A stretch of DNA of 64,000 bases from Niastella soli (GCF_017742245.1 NZ_JAGHKO010000011.1:398518-462517), one strand, 5' to 3'. Shown: positions 14,945 through 24,606, counted from the stretch's first letter. Notes: generated by a model from the letters alone, not told the origin. A program made the numbers and translations.

Positions 14945-16427
14945 GAATATTTATCAGCAACAGAGAAAACGTAATAGTGATCGTCATAGGGAAATACTGG
15001 TATCTGAAAACGATCGGTGTGGCATAAATGCTGAAGCAAAAATGAACACCCCAGAAAGTACCAGCTAACAACAATGTGCCCAGTAAAACCCGTGAAAGGT
15101 GATATCGTTTAGCCCGGACCAAAACCAACACCAAAGCACTGCAAAAAACAATATTTGACAACAACCACAACCATGGCATTGGGCTTAATATACTGGCCTG
15201 AATTGTTTTATTAACGCAGGTTACTTTGTCAGTCTTATAATGAAACCATTTCATGGCAACAGAATCCACGGTGTTTTTCTGTTCGTTGTAAGAAAGGAAA
15301 CACTCCAGCGGTGGTAGGAAAAATACCTTTGCGTTAGGCCAGAGATAATAACGCGTGAAAGCAAAGGGATGTTGTAACATCAGGGAATTGCTGTATTGCG
15401 AAAAAACAGGTGCTACTGCATGCCAGGAATTAAAATAGCCATTTATCTTCTTTTGCTTTTGTACCGCGTGCATATATGTTTTCAGCGGCGAATTGTCGTT
15501 CCATAAAAAATCGACCGGGCCTGGTTTTACCGACGCTGGCAAGGTATCAAAATATTGCTTCACCATTTTATTGAATGACCTGCAGTCTTCATTGGGCAGG
15601 TCTTTTTCCTGCATTTTAATATAAGGGTACACATGCAGGGCATTATTGGCTGCCATCCACCCGCCGAAGGCGGAAAATACTGCTGTGCCGGTTTCTTTTT
15701 TAGTAAGTCGTTTAATTTGTTGCATGCCCAAATACATGGGCACCACCACCAGGATAATTCCTGAAACTTTATATATCCAGTTCTGCCTGCTGAAAAATAA
15801 GCCCACTATAGCTACGGCAGGCAGGTACAAGGCCGTATATCTAAACAGGAACAGGACGTACAGCAATGCTGCCATGTTTAAAAGCTGGGTCCAGGTGGGC
15901 TGGTTGATGATCCAGATCAACAACGTGAACCAGATAATGCTTACGCTTGCAAACACAGCGTCGCTGGTAACATAATTACTGACGTATAAAGTAAGAGGAT
16001 TAAAGATCAGCAAGGCAAACAATACATGGCTGATACCGCTGCGAAGCGGAAAGAAATAGCGCAGGGTAAAAAAGAAATACAACAGTCCGAGCTGTATGGC
16101 CAGATAGTGAATGAAAATGAGCACTGTATCGCTGGTGGTGAGGGCATGCACCAGTGACAGGAAACGGGAGAAGCCTAAGGGACGAACGCTGATGGCAAAA
16201 TTATTCCTCGCCGCATCGATATAAGTATAGCTGTCATTAAAATAATCGGCAAACGGATAGCAAAACTTGAATAGGATAAATTGAATAAAAATACCTGCCA
16301 TTGCTATTAGCAGGTATTTTTTATTGAGTGTATTTTTTATCAGGAACCGTGAAAAGGATTCGGAATCTGTTGGTTGATTATTAAAACTATCTTTTTGACG
16401 TTTTAACCAGGATAATTTGCTGATCAT
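14904..16427 (-). CDS. Multi-spanning membrane protein (glycosyltransferase-C/DPM-like)
   Basis: A 507-residue protein with about ten hydrophobic segments (for example YLLIAMAGIFIQFILFKFCY; HVLFALLIFNPLTLYVSN; ALYLPAVAIVGLFF). After the first membrane helix comes a periplasmic stretch YFNDSYTYIDAARNN, an acidic loop in the place where GT-C (PMT/ArnT-like) transferases carry catalytic acids. I therefore call it GT-C-like, without a known substrate. Its 3' end overlaps the protoglobin gene tail to tail. Confidence 0.55.
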   Translation of the reverse strand: MISKLSWLKRQKDSFNNQPTDSESFSRFLIKNTLNKKYLLIAMAGIFIQFILFKFCYPFADYFNDSYTYIDAARNNFAISVRPLGFSRFLSLVHALTTSDTVLIFIHYLAIQLGLLYFFFTLRYFFPLRSGISHVLFALLIFNPLTLYVSNYVTSDAVFASVSIIWFTLLIWIINQPTWTQLLNMAALLYVLFLFRYTALYLPAVAIVGLFFSRQNWIYKVSGIILVVVPMYLGMQQIKRLTKKETGTAVFSAFGGWMAANNALHVYPYIKMQEKDLPNEDCRSFNKMVKQYFDTLPASVKPGPVDFLWNDNSPLKTYMHAVQKQKKINGYFNSWHAVAPVFSQYSNSLMLQHPFAFTRYYLWPNAKVFFLPPLECFLSYNEQKNTVDSVAMKWFHYKTDKVTCVNKTIQASILSPMPWLWLLSNIVFCSALVLVLVRAKRYHLSRVLLGTLLLAGTFWGVHFCFSIYATPIVFRYQYFPMTITITFSLLLINILTTHYRNKPGSIT

Positions 16428-16453
16428 TGCGCCCTAAAAATAGGAAGTTCTGG

Positions 16454-18574
16454 TTATAACTTTTCATTTCCAAACGGTAATTTCCTGATCCTTTTTCCGG
16501 TGGCAGCGAAAATGGCATTGCATACCACCGCGGCAATGGGTGGCAGCGCAGGTTCGCCCAAACCGGTAGGGGCTTCATGGGTGGCTACAAACTGCACTTC
16601 TACCTCAGGTGGTGCATCGGCCATCCGCATCATTTTATAGGTGTTAAAGTTTTTCTGCTGCACAGCGCCTTTGTCAAAAGTAAGCTCGGTATACCAGGCA
16701 TGGCCCAAGCCGTCAACAATGGCGCCCTGCACCTGATTTTCTGCACCGCTCAGGTTCACTACCTGGCCGCAGTTTACGGCTGCCCATACTTTATGAACTT
16801 TGGGTTTGCCGTTCACTACAGATATTTCTGCTACTTCCGCCACATAGGTGTTGAAGGAATAATAAGCAGCAAAACCTTTGAACCTGCCTGGCGTGTTCTT
16901 TCCCCAGTTACTCATTTGGCTCACCAGGTTTATAACGCTTTTGAATTTCTCTATATCATAATTCACTTTACCGACCGGACTGGTTTTGGCCTTTTCCAGC
17001 AATTCAAGGCGGAAGACAATGGGGTCCTTTTTTAATTCATGCGCTATTTCATCGAGGAAGCTCTGTTCAGCAAAACCAATGGCATTGTGCGTAGGGGCCC
17101 GCCATGGACCGGTTTGGATATTAGAGGTAACACCATGGCTGTCGCAACGGTAATTAGCCAGTGCACCTGCCGGGAAGTTTTCCGGGGCGGCGGCACGGCC
17201 GGCATTCAGGGCTGCAGCACTCAGGTACCAGCCATCCAGTTCGTTATTGGCATTGATGGCTGCCTGGTAGCGGTACATACCATTAGGCCGGTAAAAATCG
17301 CCCTGCATATCATCTTCGCGTGTCCATAGCATTTGTATGGGTGCTTTGGCGGCTGCGGAGATCAGTGCGGCTTCTACCACATTATCGGCGCGAAGTTTTC
17401 TGCCAAAACCGCCGCCTTGCCGGGGCAGTCCCAGGGTGATATTGGCTTCTGCAATACCCAGTGCCTTGGCTACATCGCTGATGGCCTTGCCAGGGACCTG
17501 GGTAGGGCCATACAGATCGGCTTTGCCATCTTTTACATCGGCAAAAAAGTTGATAGGCTCCATAGGCGCATGGCTGAGCACCGGCACTTCATAAATGCTT
17601 TCAATCACTTTCCTGGCGCCGCTTAATGCCTGCTCCACATTCCCGTCATTTCTGTCGGGTTTGTCGCTTTTTTGTTGCACCAGGCTTTTAAAAGCAGCAA
17701 GATGATCAGTGGTGCTTTCCAGTTTGCTGGCGTCTTCCCATTCTACTTTCAGGGCATCACGTCCTTTTTTGGCGGCCCAGGTATTGGAGGCAAGAACAGC
17801 TACTACGGTGTCTGTTCGCACTACGTTTTTTACACCGGGTATTTTGCGCGTCTCCGTATCATCAAATGATTTCAATTTCTTGCCAAAGGCTGGCGGCCTC
17901 GATACCATGCAAAACAACATGCCTTCGCGACGGGTATCTATACCAAACAAAGGTTTACCGGTGAGAATACCTTTGTTGTCAATGTTATTGATGCGTTTCC
18001 CGATGATCTTGAAATCTTTCGGGTCTTTTAGTTTTATGTTGTCGGGCACCGGCATGGACGCTGATTTGGTAGCCAGTTCACCATAACTGAGTTTTTTGCC
18101 ACTGGCTTTATGAAGCACAAAACCATTTTCAGTGGAACATTCCTGTTCCGGAACATTCCAGGTTTGTGCAGCTGCCGCGATCAACATTTGACGGGCGACA
18201 GCGCCTGCTTTTCTGATGGGTTCATACCGGCCGCGGATAGCACCGCTGCCACCTGCCGACTGGTTACCATATTTCTCTTTATCAAAAACAGCCTGGGTAA
18301 CCACTACTTTGTTCCAATCCACATCCAGTTCTTCGGCCAGCAGCATGGGGATCGAAGTCTTTACACCCTGTCCGATCTCTGGATTAGGTGCCAACAGGGT
18401 AATAATGCCCTGGGGGTCAATAGAGAGATAGGCATTGGGGGAGAAGAGCGGTGCATCGGCCACCGTTTCTGTAACATTGGCCAGCATTTCAAAACCAAAC
18501 AGCACGCCGCCGCCTGCTAAAGAAGTTATTTTTAAAAAATGTCTCCTTGATATATTTGAAGGAACCTGTTTCAT
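16454..18574 (-). CDS. Molybdopterin-binding subunit of an aldehyde/isoquinoline oxidoreductase (IorB type)
   Basis: A 706-residue protein starting MKQVPSNISRRHFLKITSLAGGG, a Tat signal with RRHFLK, so it is exported folded. Ald_Xan_dh_C2-type blocks are present: PNPEIGQGVKTSIPMLLAEELDVDWNKV, GRQGGGFGRKL (cofactor region), GPWRAPTHN, and the C-terminal GLGEPALPPIAAVVCNAIFAATGKRIRKLP with the catalytic-type glutamate (GLGEP). It needs the small [2Fe-2S] subunit encoded immediately upstream. Likely reaction: hydroxylation of an aldehyde or N-heterocycle; substrate unknown. No FAD subunit is nearby, as usual for the Ior type. Confidence 0.9.
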   Translation of the reverse strand: MKQVPSNISRRHFLKITSLAGGGVLFGFEMLANVTETVADAPLFSPNAYLSIDPQGIITLLAPNPEIGQGVKTSIPMLLAEELDVDWNKVVVTQAVFDKEKYGNQSAGGSGAIRGRYEPIRKAGAVARQMLIAAAAQTWNVPEQECSTENGFVLHKASGKKLSYGELATKSASMPVPDNIKLKDPKDFKIIGKRINNIDNKGILTGKPLFGIDTRREGMLFCMVSRPPAFGKKLKSFDDTETRKIPGVKNVVRTDTVVAVLASNTWAAKKGRDALKVEWEDASKLESTTDHLAAFKSLVQQKSDKPDRNDGNVEQALSGARKVIESIYEVPVLSHAPMEPINFFADVKDGKADLYGPTQVPGKAISDVAKALGIAEANITLGLPRQGGGFGRKLRADNVVEAALISAAAKAPIQMLWTREDDMQGDFYRPNGMYRYQAAINANNELDGWYLSAAALNAGRAAAPENFPAGALANYRCDSHGVTSNIQTGPWRAPTHNAIGFAEQSFLDEIAHELKKDPIVFRLELLEKAKTSPVGKVNYDIEKFKSVINLVSQMSNWGKNTPGRFKGFAAYYSFNTYVAEVAEISVVNGKPKVHKVWAAVNCGQVVNLSGAENQVQGAIVDGLGHAWYTELTFDKGAVQQKNFNTYKMMRMADAPPEVEVQFVATHEAPTGLGEPALPPIAAVVCNAIFAATGKRIRKLPFGNEKL

Positions 18575-18689
18575 AATAAGTTTTTTAGTTTTTAAGTTCG
18601 TAGGTTGTTAAGTTCTTGAGTTGGAAATCTGAATAACTAAAGAACTTAATAACTCAATAACTCATAAACTGCTATTTACTTCTGAACTG
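18575..18689 (-). repeat. Intercistronic inverted repeat between the two oxidoreductase genes
   Basis: On the minus strand, GAGTTATTGAGTTATTAAG words follow the stop of the small subunit. Their reversed form (AACTCAAGAACTTAAC and similar) precedes the large-subunit start. The two halves (about 18597-18637 and 18638-18668) can pair imperfectly, so the operon mRNA would carry a hairpin between its two cistrons. Confidence 0.7.
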
Positions 18690-19154
18690 CTATTTGCTTC
18701 CGGAATTTCCTGCAGCTAAATGAATCGCTTTTCGAATTCTAACATAAGTACCGCAACGGCAGATATTGCTCATAGCTGCATTGATATCCTCATCGGTGGG
18801 GTGAGGTTTTCTTTTTAACAGGGCAACAGCCGCCATTACCTGGCCGGCCTGGCAATACCCGCATTGAGGAACATCCATTTCGTCCCAGGCTTTTTGCACC
18901 GGGTGATCGCCATTTTCACTTAATCCTTCAATGGTGGTGATCTTGTTGGTGCCAACCGCTGAAACAGGATAAGAGCAGGAACGGATGGCATTATCATTCA
19001 TCAGTACCGTACAGGCGCCACATTGAGCAATACCGCAACCAAACTTGGTACCTACCAGGTTCAGTTCATCGCGCAAAACCCAAAGCAGGGGTGTATCAGG
19101 CAAAACATCAACTGTAAGCATTTTATTGTTGATGGTAAGTGTATAGGAAGCCAT
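18690..19154 (-). CDS. [2Fe-2S] subunit of the oxidoreductase (IorA type)
   Basis: A 154-residue protein with both iron-sulfur centres: a plant-type cluster C40-x4-C45-x2-C48-x11-C60 and the second cluster C98-x2-C101 ... C132-x-C134 (QCGYCQAGQ and CRCGTY). It passes electrons from the molybdenum cofactor of the large subunit to an unknown acceptor. It has no signal of its own and presumably rides with the Tat-exported large subunit. The gene precedes the large subunit on the same strand, 115 bp away across a repeat element. Confidence 0.93.
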   Translation of the reverse strand: MASYTLTINNKMLTVDVLPDTPLLWVLRDELNLVGTKFGCGIAQCGACTVLMNDNAIRSCSYPVSAVGTNKITTIEGLSENGDHPVQKAWDEMDVPQCGYCQAGQVMAAVALLKRKPHPTDEDINAAMSNICRCGTYVRIRKAIHLAAGNSGSK

Positions 19155-19297
19155 GATATTGGTTTTGATAAAGTTAGTAAAATCAAACCTAAATGACCAC
19201 CAAATGTGAGCAGCGGTTACTGACTAATAAAAAAATGAGTGTGAGATTGAATTTCGGGGTAATTAAAGTTAATTTTTTGAAGCAGTTTTCCATAAAA

Positions 19298-19334
19298 TCA
19301 CACAGGTGGACTGATTTTAAGTCCACCTGTGTGA
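19298..19334 (-). terminator. 15-bp perfect hairpin, terminator for the SRPBCC gene
   Basis: Bases 19298-19312 and 19320-19334 are perfect reverse complements around a 7-base loop. Read on the minus strand, the hairpin follows the SRPBCC stop by 22 bases and is followed by ATTTTAT, fitting an intrinsic terminator upstream of the iorA-type gene. Confidence 0.7.
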
Positions 19335-19356
19335 AAGCGTTATATAGCGCTGACTA

Positions 19357-19797
19357 TTACGCATGTTCCGCCAGTTCCTTCACTTTTTCGAGGGCTTTAG
19401 GCATAGTTTTAATGAAATAGTCTTTGAATTCGTCGTTCATGTCCATGTCAACGACCAGTTCAGTTTTTCCATTGCGGTCCTTCAAAGTATAGTTTTCGTG
19501 AGCGCCGGCAAAGCTTTTAGCTTCATCGCTTGTTACATCTTCCACGCCGTCTTTAATAGAACCAAGGTGTTCAAAGCTCATATATTCATTGGGAATGGTT
19601 TCATCAATCCTGGATACCATACCCATTCCTTTGCCATCGAGGAACAGCACTTTGCTTCCCTTCTTCCAGTCGGTAATGGCATGCGAGCCCTCTGTAAAAG
19701 CTGCAGTCCATGCCCGATAGTACTCATCGTTCCATAAAACAGTCCATACTTTTTCACGGGGAGCATCAATGGCGATTGTAAATTCCTGCTTTTCCAT
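19357..19797 (-). CDS. SRPBCC (START/AHSA1-like) domain protein
   Basis: A 146-residue protein with the AHSA1 pattern: TIAIDAPREKVWTVLWNDEYYRAWTAAF at the N-terminus, a GSKVLFLDGKGMGMVSRIDETIPNEYMSFEHLG middle and a long C-terminal helix. The fold is a hydrophobic-ligand-binding helix-grip. It is cytoplasmic and its ligand is unknown. It lies upstream of the molybdenum oxidoreductase genes on the same strand but is separated from them by a strong terminator, so it is probably a separate transcript. Confidence 0.85.
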   Translation of the reverse strand: MEKQEFTIAIDAPREKVWTVLWNDEYYRAWTAAFTEGSHAITDWKKGSKVLFLDGKGMGMVSRIDETIPNEYMSFEHLGSIKDGVEDVTSDEAKSFAGAHENYTLKDRNGKTELVVDMDMNDEFKDYFIKTMPKALEKVKELAEHA

Positions 19798-20406
19798 GAG
19801 TGAATAATTTTAAAGTAAAGAAATGGAGTTATATGACAGTATAAAGTTGATGCAATTTTTAAACCTGGGTGGGGTGTGGTCAGGACAAACCTGGGGGGCA
19901 ATTGCGACAGGGGAGCGAAGGTAATTAACTGATTAAAATAAAGCATTGAAAAAGATCAACTTGCAGACAATAGGGGTTTGCGGTTCGTGAGTTTATAAGT
20001 TGTGAGTTTGTGAGTTGTGAGTGGCAATGTTTAGTTAGTGCTTGTTTTAAGAAATCCTCCCGCAAAGCGGGACAGGCTCTCCTGGGAGGGGTAGGGTGGG
20101 GCTTGTGTTTCAGATGTCTGAAAAGTTGGTAAGCCATGCCGGCATTTCGAATATTGGGTGACAAGTATCAGACTCCGTCAGAGATGACGACCGATGGGTT
20201 CGCCATTGTTTATATTCGCTGTGTATTCGGGTATTCAATTTTGGGAGAAAACTATAATTTTGCAGGGCCTTTATTCTTCTTTCTGATTAATAAGAGCTCT
20301 ACAGCTGTTTTGCCTAAGAAATATTATATCTGCAAGCAATAGCCGATTAAAACAAGATTTAAATCGATTTAGAAACTCAATGATTACGCGAACTCAATAA
20401 TTTCGT

Positions 20407-20664
20407 CTATCTCTTCCATTGAGGCTGCAAAATATTTTCTCTAACGTTATAGCTGATATGAACTTCCTGCCAGGAAAAGCAGTATAACGCGAATGTGTGT
20501 ATCAACTGTTTGATTTGCTTGTATTTGTCTTCAGTAACTTTGCCGAGATTAGGGTCATCGTATGGCCAAACCCGGCGCCGACTTATAGCAGACTTATAGC
20601 AGACCCAGTGTTTATGTACTTCATCTCCCAGCCAACTCCCCGCAATAGGGCACCAAAACGCCAC
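20407..20664 (-). CDS. Unassigned short reading frame (possible gene remnant)
   Basis: An 85-codon frame with a non-repetitive composition (…WLGDEVHKHWVCYKS…, RRRVWPYDDPNLGKV, KYKQIKQLIHTF). It resembles a real C-terminal protein segment more than random sequence, but I recognise no family. It is preceded by a 16-bp inverted repeat and a duplicated 11-base unit, so it may be the remains of a truncated gene. Confidence is low. Confidence 0.25.
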   Translation of the reverse strand: MAFWCPIAGSWLGDEVHKHWVCYKSAISRRRVWPYDDPNLGKVTEDKYKQIKQLIHTFALYCFSWQEVHISYNVRENILQPQWKR

Positions 20665-20695
20665 TGCTCAGTGGCATTCCAGTGGCGTTTTGGTG
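20651..20695. repeat. Perfect 16-bp inverted repeat
   Basis: Bases 20651-20666 and 20680-20695 are exact reverse complements around a 13-base spacer; the arms contain CCAAAACGCCACTG. Within the spacer there is a further CCACTG/CAGTGG pairing option, and a third, related GTTTTGGTGGCG copy follows at about 20699-20711. It could be the end of a small mobile element or a REP-like unit. Confidence 0.75.
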
Positions 20696-20869
20696 GGGTT
20701 TTGGTGGCGTTTTTACCGGGGAAAAGGCTTGTTTTAGTATATCTGGAGAGAGTCTGAAGTGAAGTTTACCCGGACTTAGTATAGTGTTATGGGGGGATTT
20801 GCCAGGTGTATCGTTCAAAAGAAAATGCGCTCCTCCCGGAACGCATTTGGCTGAATTGCATTGCTCAAC

Positions 20870-21202
20870 TTAAATCGTTGCATCCTGTATAATGGCATCG
20901 GGCGCATTTTTTTTGACCGACAGGATACCATTATGGCGGCTGGTCTCACTTTCGTATAACTCACTGATACCAATTGTTTGGCCATTGGCCGCTTCCAGGA
21001 TGAAAAATAATTTTCCGTTAGAAGCTACTCTCAGATCATATTTGTTGTCGTCTGAGGCATTGGTCTTTACGGAATCAATTCCGTTCTGACACGTAGATCT
21101 GGAAGAATAGCCTTCACTGTAAAGGATCGTTTCGCCATTGCCGGCTTTTAAACTAAATTGGAAATCTCCATCAACACGTTTGGTGATTACAAATTTTCCC
21201 AT
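20870..21202 (-). CDS. YegP-like protein with two DUF1508 repeats
   Basis: A 110-residue protein from MGKFVITKR. It contains two tandem copies of the DUF1508 unit: FQFSLKAGNGETILYSEGYSSRSTCQNGIDSVKTNA and LFFILEAANGQTIGISELYESETSRHNGILSVKKNA. These small domains occur alone or in pairs in many bacteria; function is unknown. I chose the ATG at 21202, three codons inside the longest frame (which would start with TTG). Confidence 0.88.
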   Translation of the reverse strand: MGKFVITKRVDGDFQFSLKAGNGETILYSEGYSSRSTCQNGIDSVKTNASDDNKYDLRVASNGKLFFILEAANGQTIGISELYESETSRHNGILSVKKNAPDAIIQDATI

Positions 21203-21567
21203 AATAAGCAAGGTTTTCGTTCATAAATCATGTAGGGGATAAAAATAAAGATTGTATTGAATTATGACGCAGCTTTGGGAAGGTGCGGGACAAGTTTTGA
21301 TTTTAATCAATGTGGTAAATACATATTGTTGCTGAATATTATCTACTGTTTACGATTAGCTGCTTGATGATATTCAATTAAAAGGCGGGCAAAGCCGGAG
21401 ATTGGTTATTTTATTATTTATAAACTCTTCAATTATTTATGTTGTTAAAATATCCCAATAACTGATTGGAAGTTGTTCAAGGCCTGGAATATCCGGTTGA
21501 TTAAATTCTATAAGTAAGCCTGAATGGTTGAAAGATTTTTATCGGTCACAAAAGTTGTATTTCCATG
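21203..21567. other. Gap without recognised elements
   Basis: 365 bp, AT-rich, between two minus-strand genes. I see no gene, tRNA, strong hairpin or repeat word; it probably holds the YegP-like promoter. Confidence 0.5.
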
Positions 21568-22455
21568 CTACACCTTACTACTCCTGTATTGATTCGGCGA
21601 CATGCCCATTAACTTGGTAAACAACCTGGTAAAATAATAGGGGTCTTCAATGCCCAGTTTATCCGCGATCTCTTTTACCCGCAGTTCAGTAAAATGCAAA
21701 TACTGACAGGCCAGCTGTATTTTCAGATGATTAAAATATTCTATTGGTGCAAACCCCGTCTTTTTGCGGAACAACGCTGAATAATGCGATGCGGAAAAAT
21801 TCACCGATTTGGCAATAGCTTCCAGTGACAAAGATTGGGCTATATGCTGTTGCATAAAACTAATGGACAATTCAACGGGATCATCGGCATGGGCCTTCTC
21901 TGCCAGGTTAAATTGATCGTCGTACAAAAACGTGCTGATATAATGATATAAACACATGTTGGCATAACTCAGGTTATCGTTCCCATAACCGCGTTCCAGA
22001 CAGGCATACATATCATCAAAAAGATCAAGCCGTTTTTGTTTGAACGCCACCCGGCTGCTATAGCCGTTTATTTTTTGCTTAAACGACTCCACCATTTTTT
22101 TTGAGAGGGAACCGGTAAAATGGATCCAGTAGATTGTCCAGCTATCCTGTTCGCCGGAGGAATAGCTATGGGCCGCGCCTGCAGGTATGATAATGAATGA
22201 ACCGGGCTGTAGCTCATAACTGTTTTTCAATACCTGTACTTTGCCTTTGCCTTCCAGGCAATAAATAAGAATATGCTGATCACTGCCATGGGTGCGTTGC
22301 CGGTAATGGTATTTTGCTTTGGGATAATAACCGATATCGGTAATGTACAGGCCAGATGCAATGGTATTGCTGTTGCTGAATTCTGTCACGATCTTCCGGG
22401 GAAGCACAATGGACCGTTGGCCCTGAAAACCTTCTCGTTTTTTAGGTACAGGCAT
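21568..22455 (-). CDS. AraC-family transcriptional regulator with cupin sensor
   Basis: A 295-residue regulator. The N-terminal half is a cupin-type sugar-binding domain (RQRTHGSDQHILIYCLEGKGKVQVLKNSYELQPGSFIIIPAGAAHSY). The C-terminal 100 residues hold two helix-turn-helix units (SLEAIAKSVNFSASHYSALFRKKTGFAPIEYFNHLKI; VKEIADKLGIEDPYYFTRLFTKLMGMSPNQYR). It is divergent from the GH2 gene, the usual arrangement for control of that gene and the MFS downstream by a sugar breakdown product. The inducer is not known. Confidence 0.92.
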   Translation of the reverse strand: MPVPKKREGFQGQRSIVLPRKIVTEFSNSNTIASGLYITDIGYYPKAKYHYRQRTHGSDQHILIYCLEGKGKVQVLKNSYELQPGSFIIIPAGAAHSYSSGEQDSWTIYWIHFTGSLSKKMVESFKQKINGYSSRVAFKQKRLDLFDDMYACLERGYGNDNLSYANMCLYHYISTFLYDDQFNLAEKAHADDPVELSISFMQQHIAQSLSLEAIAKSVNFSASHYSALFRKKTGFAPIEYFNHLKIQLACQYLHFTELRVKEIADKLGIEDPYYFTRLFTKLMGMSPNQYRSSKV

Positions 22456-22602
22456 GGCAGGCAGTTTCTTAATTTGGCCTATAAATATAATTGATAAAAA
22501 GTACCCCTGAAAATAATATTGTCCATCAAATCCATAATAATCTCTATTTTCCTGCTAATTGCTAACCGGCATATTTGTATAATTATTTTCATACGATCAA
22601 CC
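22456..22602. promoter_or_regulatory. Divergent promoter region, AraC regulator / GH2
   Basis: About 150 bp, AT-rich, between the AraC start and the preferred GH2 start. It should hold both promoters and the regulator's binding sites; I see AT-rich TATAATTATTTTC near the GH2 start but no clear paired operator. Confidence 0.4.
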
Positions 22603-24606
22603 ATGCTGCCATTTATGAAAATCAGTTGTTGCTGCTTATTATTTCTATTCAGTATATTATCTGTTTATGCCCAAACGGGCAGAAACAGCATCTCTTTGAA
22701 CGGGAGCTGGCGGTTCATTTCCGATTCAACCAATACGGGCAACGCCAGGAACTGGGCCGCAGGTTTGCCAGCCAATGCTACGCTTGTTCAGGTGCCCCAT
22801 ACCTGGAATGTAATGAAGGGGCTGGAAGACTATAGCGGATTGGCCTGGTATGAAAAAACGTTTAATATTTCTGCACAAAATCGCCATAAACAACTACGGT
22901 TAAAATTCGATGCGGTATATCATGATGCCATTATCTACCTGAACGGTGAGCAACTGGCCACCCATACCAATGCCGGGTACACAACATTTTATGTGGATGT
23001 TACCAGGCAGGTTAAATACGGCTCGCCTAATAAACTGGTGGTATCAGTAAGTAATGCATTTTCTGCAAACAACCTGCCTTATAAACAAAAGTTCGACTGG
23101 TGTAACGATGGCGGCATCATTCGTGGCGTAAGCCTGCAGGTAACTGGTAAGCCTTCCATTCGATATGTGCATATAACTCCCGAGATCAACTTTACCGATT
23201 CAACCGCCAAAGCACAACTGGGTCTGAAATTGTGGGAGCATGATGTAAATGAAGTGCAGGCTGTTGTTCGCATCAATGAAAAACGCTCGGGAAAGAATGT
23301 GCTTACCCAGCCTGTATCCCTGACCAGATCGGGTGATGATCTTAACGCATCCCTTGATCTGGGCAAAGTGCACCTCTGGCATTTTAATGATCCCTTCCTG
23401 TATCAGGTAGAGGTTACGCTGCTGCAAAACAATCAACCTACGGACCAGGTAACCCAAACTTTTGGTTGCCGAAAAGTTGAATTGCGTGGACCACAACTTT
23501 TTCTGAACAATGAAGCCGTGCGTTTGCCGGGATTGGAGTACATGCCATCGAGCCATCCGGCTTATGGCAGCGCAGAACCGCATTGGGTAATGGATTCTGT
23601 AGCCAGGATGTTTAAAGACCTGAATGTGACCATCAGCCGGTTTCATTGGCAGGTTGATGAGTATATGCTGGACCAACTGGATGAAAAGGGTATTCTGCTA
23701 CAGGCTGAAATTCCCTGGTGGCAGCAACCGGCGCGTTTAACACCGCAACTGGAAGAGGTGGCCCGTCAACAATTTACTGAAATGATCGAGCGGGATTATA
23801 ACCATCCCTGCATTTTTGCCTGGGGCATCAGCAATGAAGTGCATGGCGATGGTCGTGATCCGGAGCAATACAAAAGATTAAAACAGTTTGTACAATCACA
23901 GGATAGTTCCCGGCTGGTAAATGTGGTTTCGAATGAAACGTTCCGGCGTAAACAAAACGATGAATCGTTTATCGGCGATCTGCCTACCTGGAATGAATAC
24001 ATTGGCACCTGGTTTGGCAAGAACACCCAGGAACTGCCTGCTTATTTTGCCGAAATTGAAAGCTGTATGGGTGACCGGGCTTTACTGATCACTGAAAATG
24101 GTTTGTGTGAACCACGTTTTGCCGGTGGCGATCTTCGAAGGATCGAAGACATGAGCTACCATTATCAGGAGTGGGCCAAACGAAAATACATTGTGGGCTG
24201 TATATATTTTTGTTTGAACGATTACCGTACACAAATGGGGGAAGATGGTTCGGATAATTATAAAGCCCGCATTCACGGTATTACTGATATGTATTTTAAA
24301 AAGAAAGCGTCTTACTATGTATTCAAACAACTGGCTTCCCCCATCCTAATAACCAATGTAAAGAAATTGAACGATAGCACGGTGCAGGTGCTGTTGCAGA
24401 ATAAAGATCAGTTGCCATCCTATACCGTTCGGGATTTTTTGGTTACCTGGCCGAATGGCAGGAATAAAATGGTACAACAAAAACTGCCAACGCTAAAACC
24501 GGGTGAAACTGCTACTATTACTTTGACTGATATGAACGCCCGGGCCGGTTTTGATATTTGTACGCCGGCTGGTTACCGGGTGATCAGTTATCCATTTGTT
24601 CATTAA
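22603..24606 (+). CDS. Glycoside hydrolase family 2 (beta-galactosidase/glucuronidase-like), secreted
   Basis: A 667-residue enzyme starting MLPFMKISCCCLLFLFSILSVYAQ (signal peptide). GH2 domains follow in order: sugar-binding jelly roll (ISLNGSWRFISDS, VPHTWNVMKGLEDYSGLAWYEKTF), immunoglobulin-like domain, and TIM barrel (VRLPGLEYMPSSHP onward). The acid/base glutamate is in GISNEVHGDG (E412) and the nucleophile in LLITENGLCE (E498). The frame is open for 28 codons upstream, but those are not signal-like. It acts in the periplasm or at the surface and is the first gene of a sugar module with the MFS importer, whose start follows the stop by 26 bp. Exact sugar specificity is open. Confidence 0.88.
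   Translation: MLPFMKISCCCLLFLFSILSVYAQTGRNSISLNGSWRFISDSTNTGNARNWAAGLPANATLVQVPHTWNVMKGLEDYSGLAWYEKTFNISAQNRHKQLRLKFDAVYHDAIIYLNGEQLATHTNAGYTTFYVDVTRQVKYGSPNKLVVSVSNAFSANNLPYKQKFDWCNDGGIIRGVSLQVTGKPSIRYVHITPEINFTDSTAKAQLGLKLWEHDVNEVQAVVRINEKRSGKNVLTQPVSLTRSGDDLNASLDLGKVHLWHFNDPFLYQVEVTLLQNNQPTDQVTQTFGCRKVELRGPQLFLNNEAVRLPGLEYMPSSHPAYGSAEPHWVMDSVARMFKDLNVTISRFHWQVDEYMLDQLDEKGILLQAEIPWWQQPARLTPQLEEVARQQFTEMIERDYNHPCIFAWGISNEVHGDGRDPEQYKRLKQFVQSQDSSRLVNVVSNETFRRKQNDESFIGDLPTWNEYIGTWFGKNTQELPAYFAEIESCMGDRALLITENGLCEPRFAGGDLRRIEDMSYHYQEWAKRKYIVGCIYFCLNDYRTQMGEDGSDNYKARIHGITDMYFKKKASYYVFKQLASPILITNVKKLNDSTVQVLLQNKDQLPSYTVRDFLVTWPNGRNKMVQQKLPTLKPGETATITLTDMNARAGFDICTPAGYRVISYPFVH

Larger units (their letters stand above)
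19798..20869. other. Gene-poor region with repeats
   Basis: More than 1 kb without a convincing gene. About 19985-20028 holds GTGAGTT words. 20029-20101 is a third copy of the TTAGTTAGTGCTTGTTTTAAG plus CTCCTGGGAGGGG element seen at 1499-1562 and 1668-1734, here interrupted by about 20 extra bases. Around 20580-20606 an 11-base unit (ACTTATAGCAG) is duplicated. 20651-20695 is a perfect inverted repeat (separate entry). The rest looks like decayed or intergenic DNA. Confidence 0.6.
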
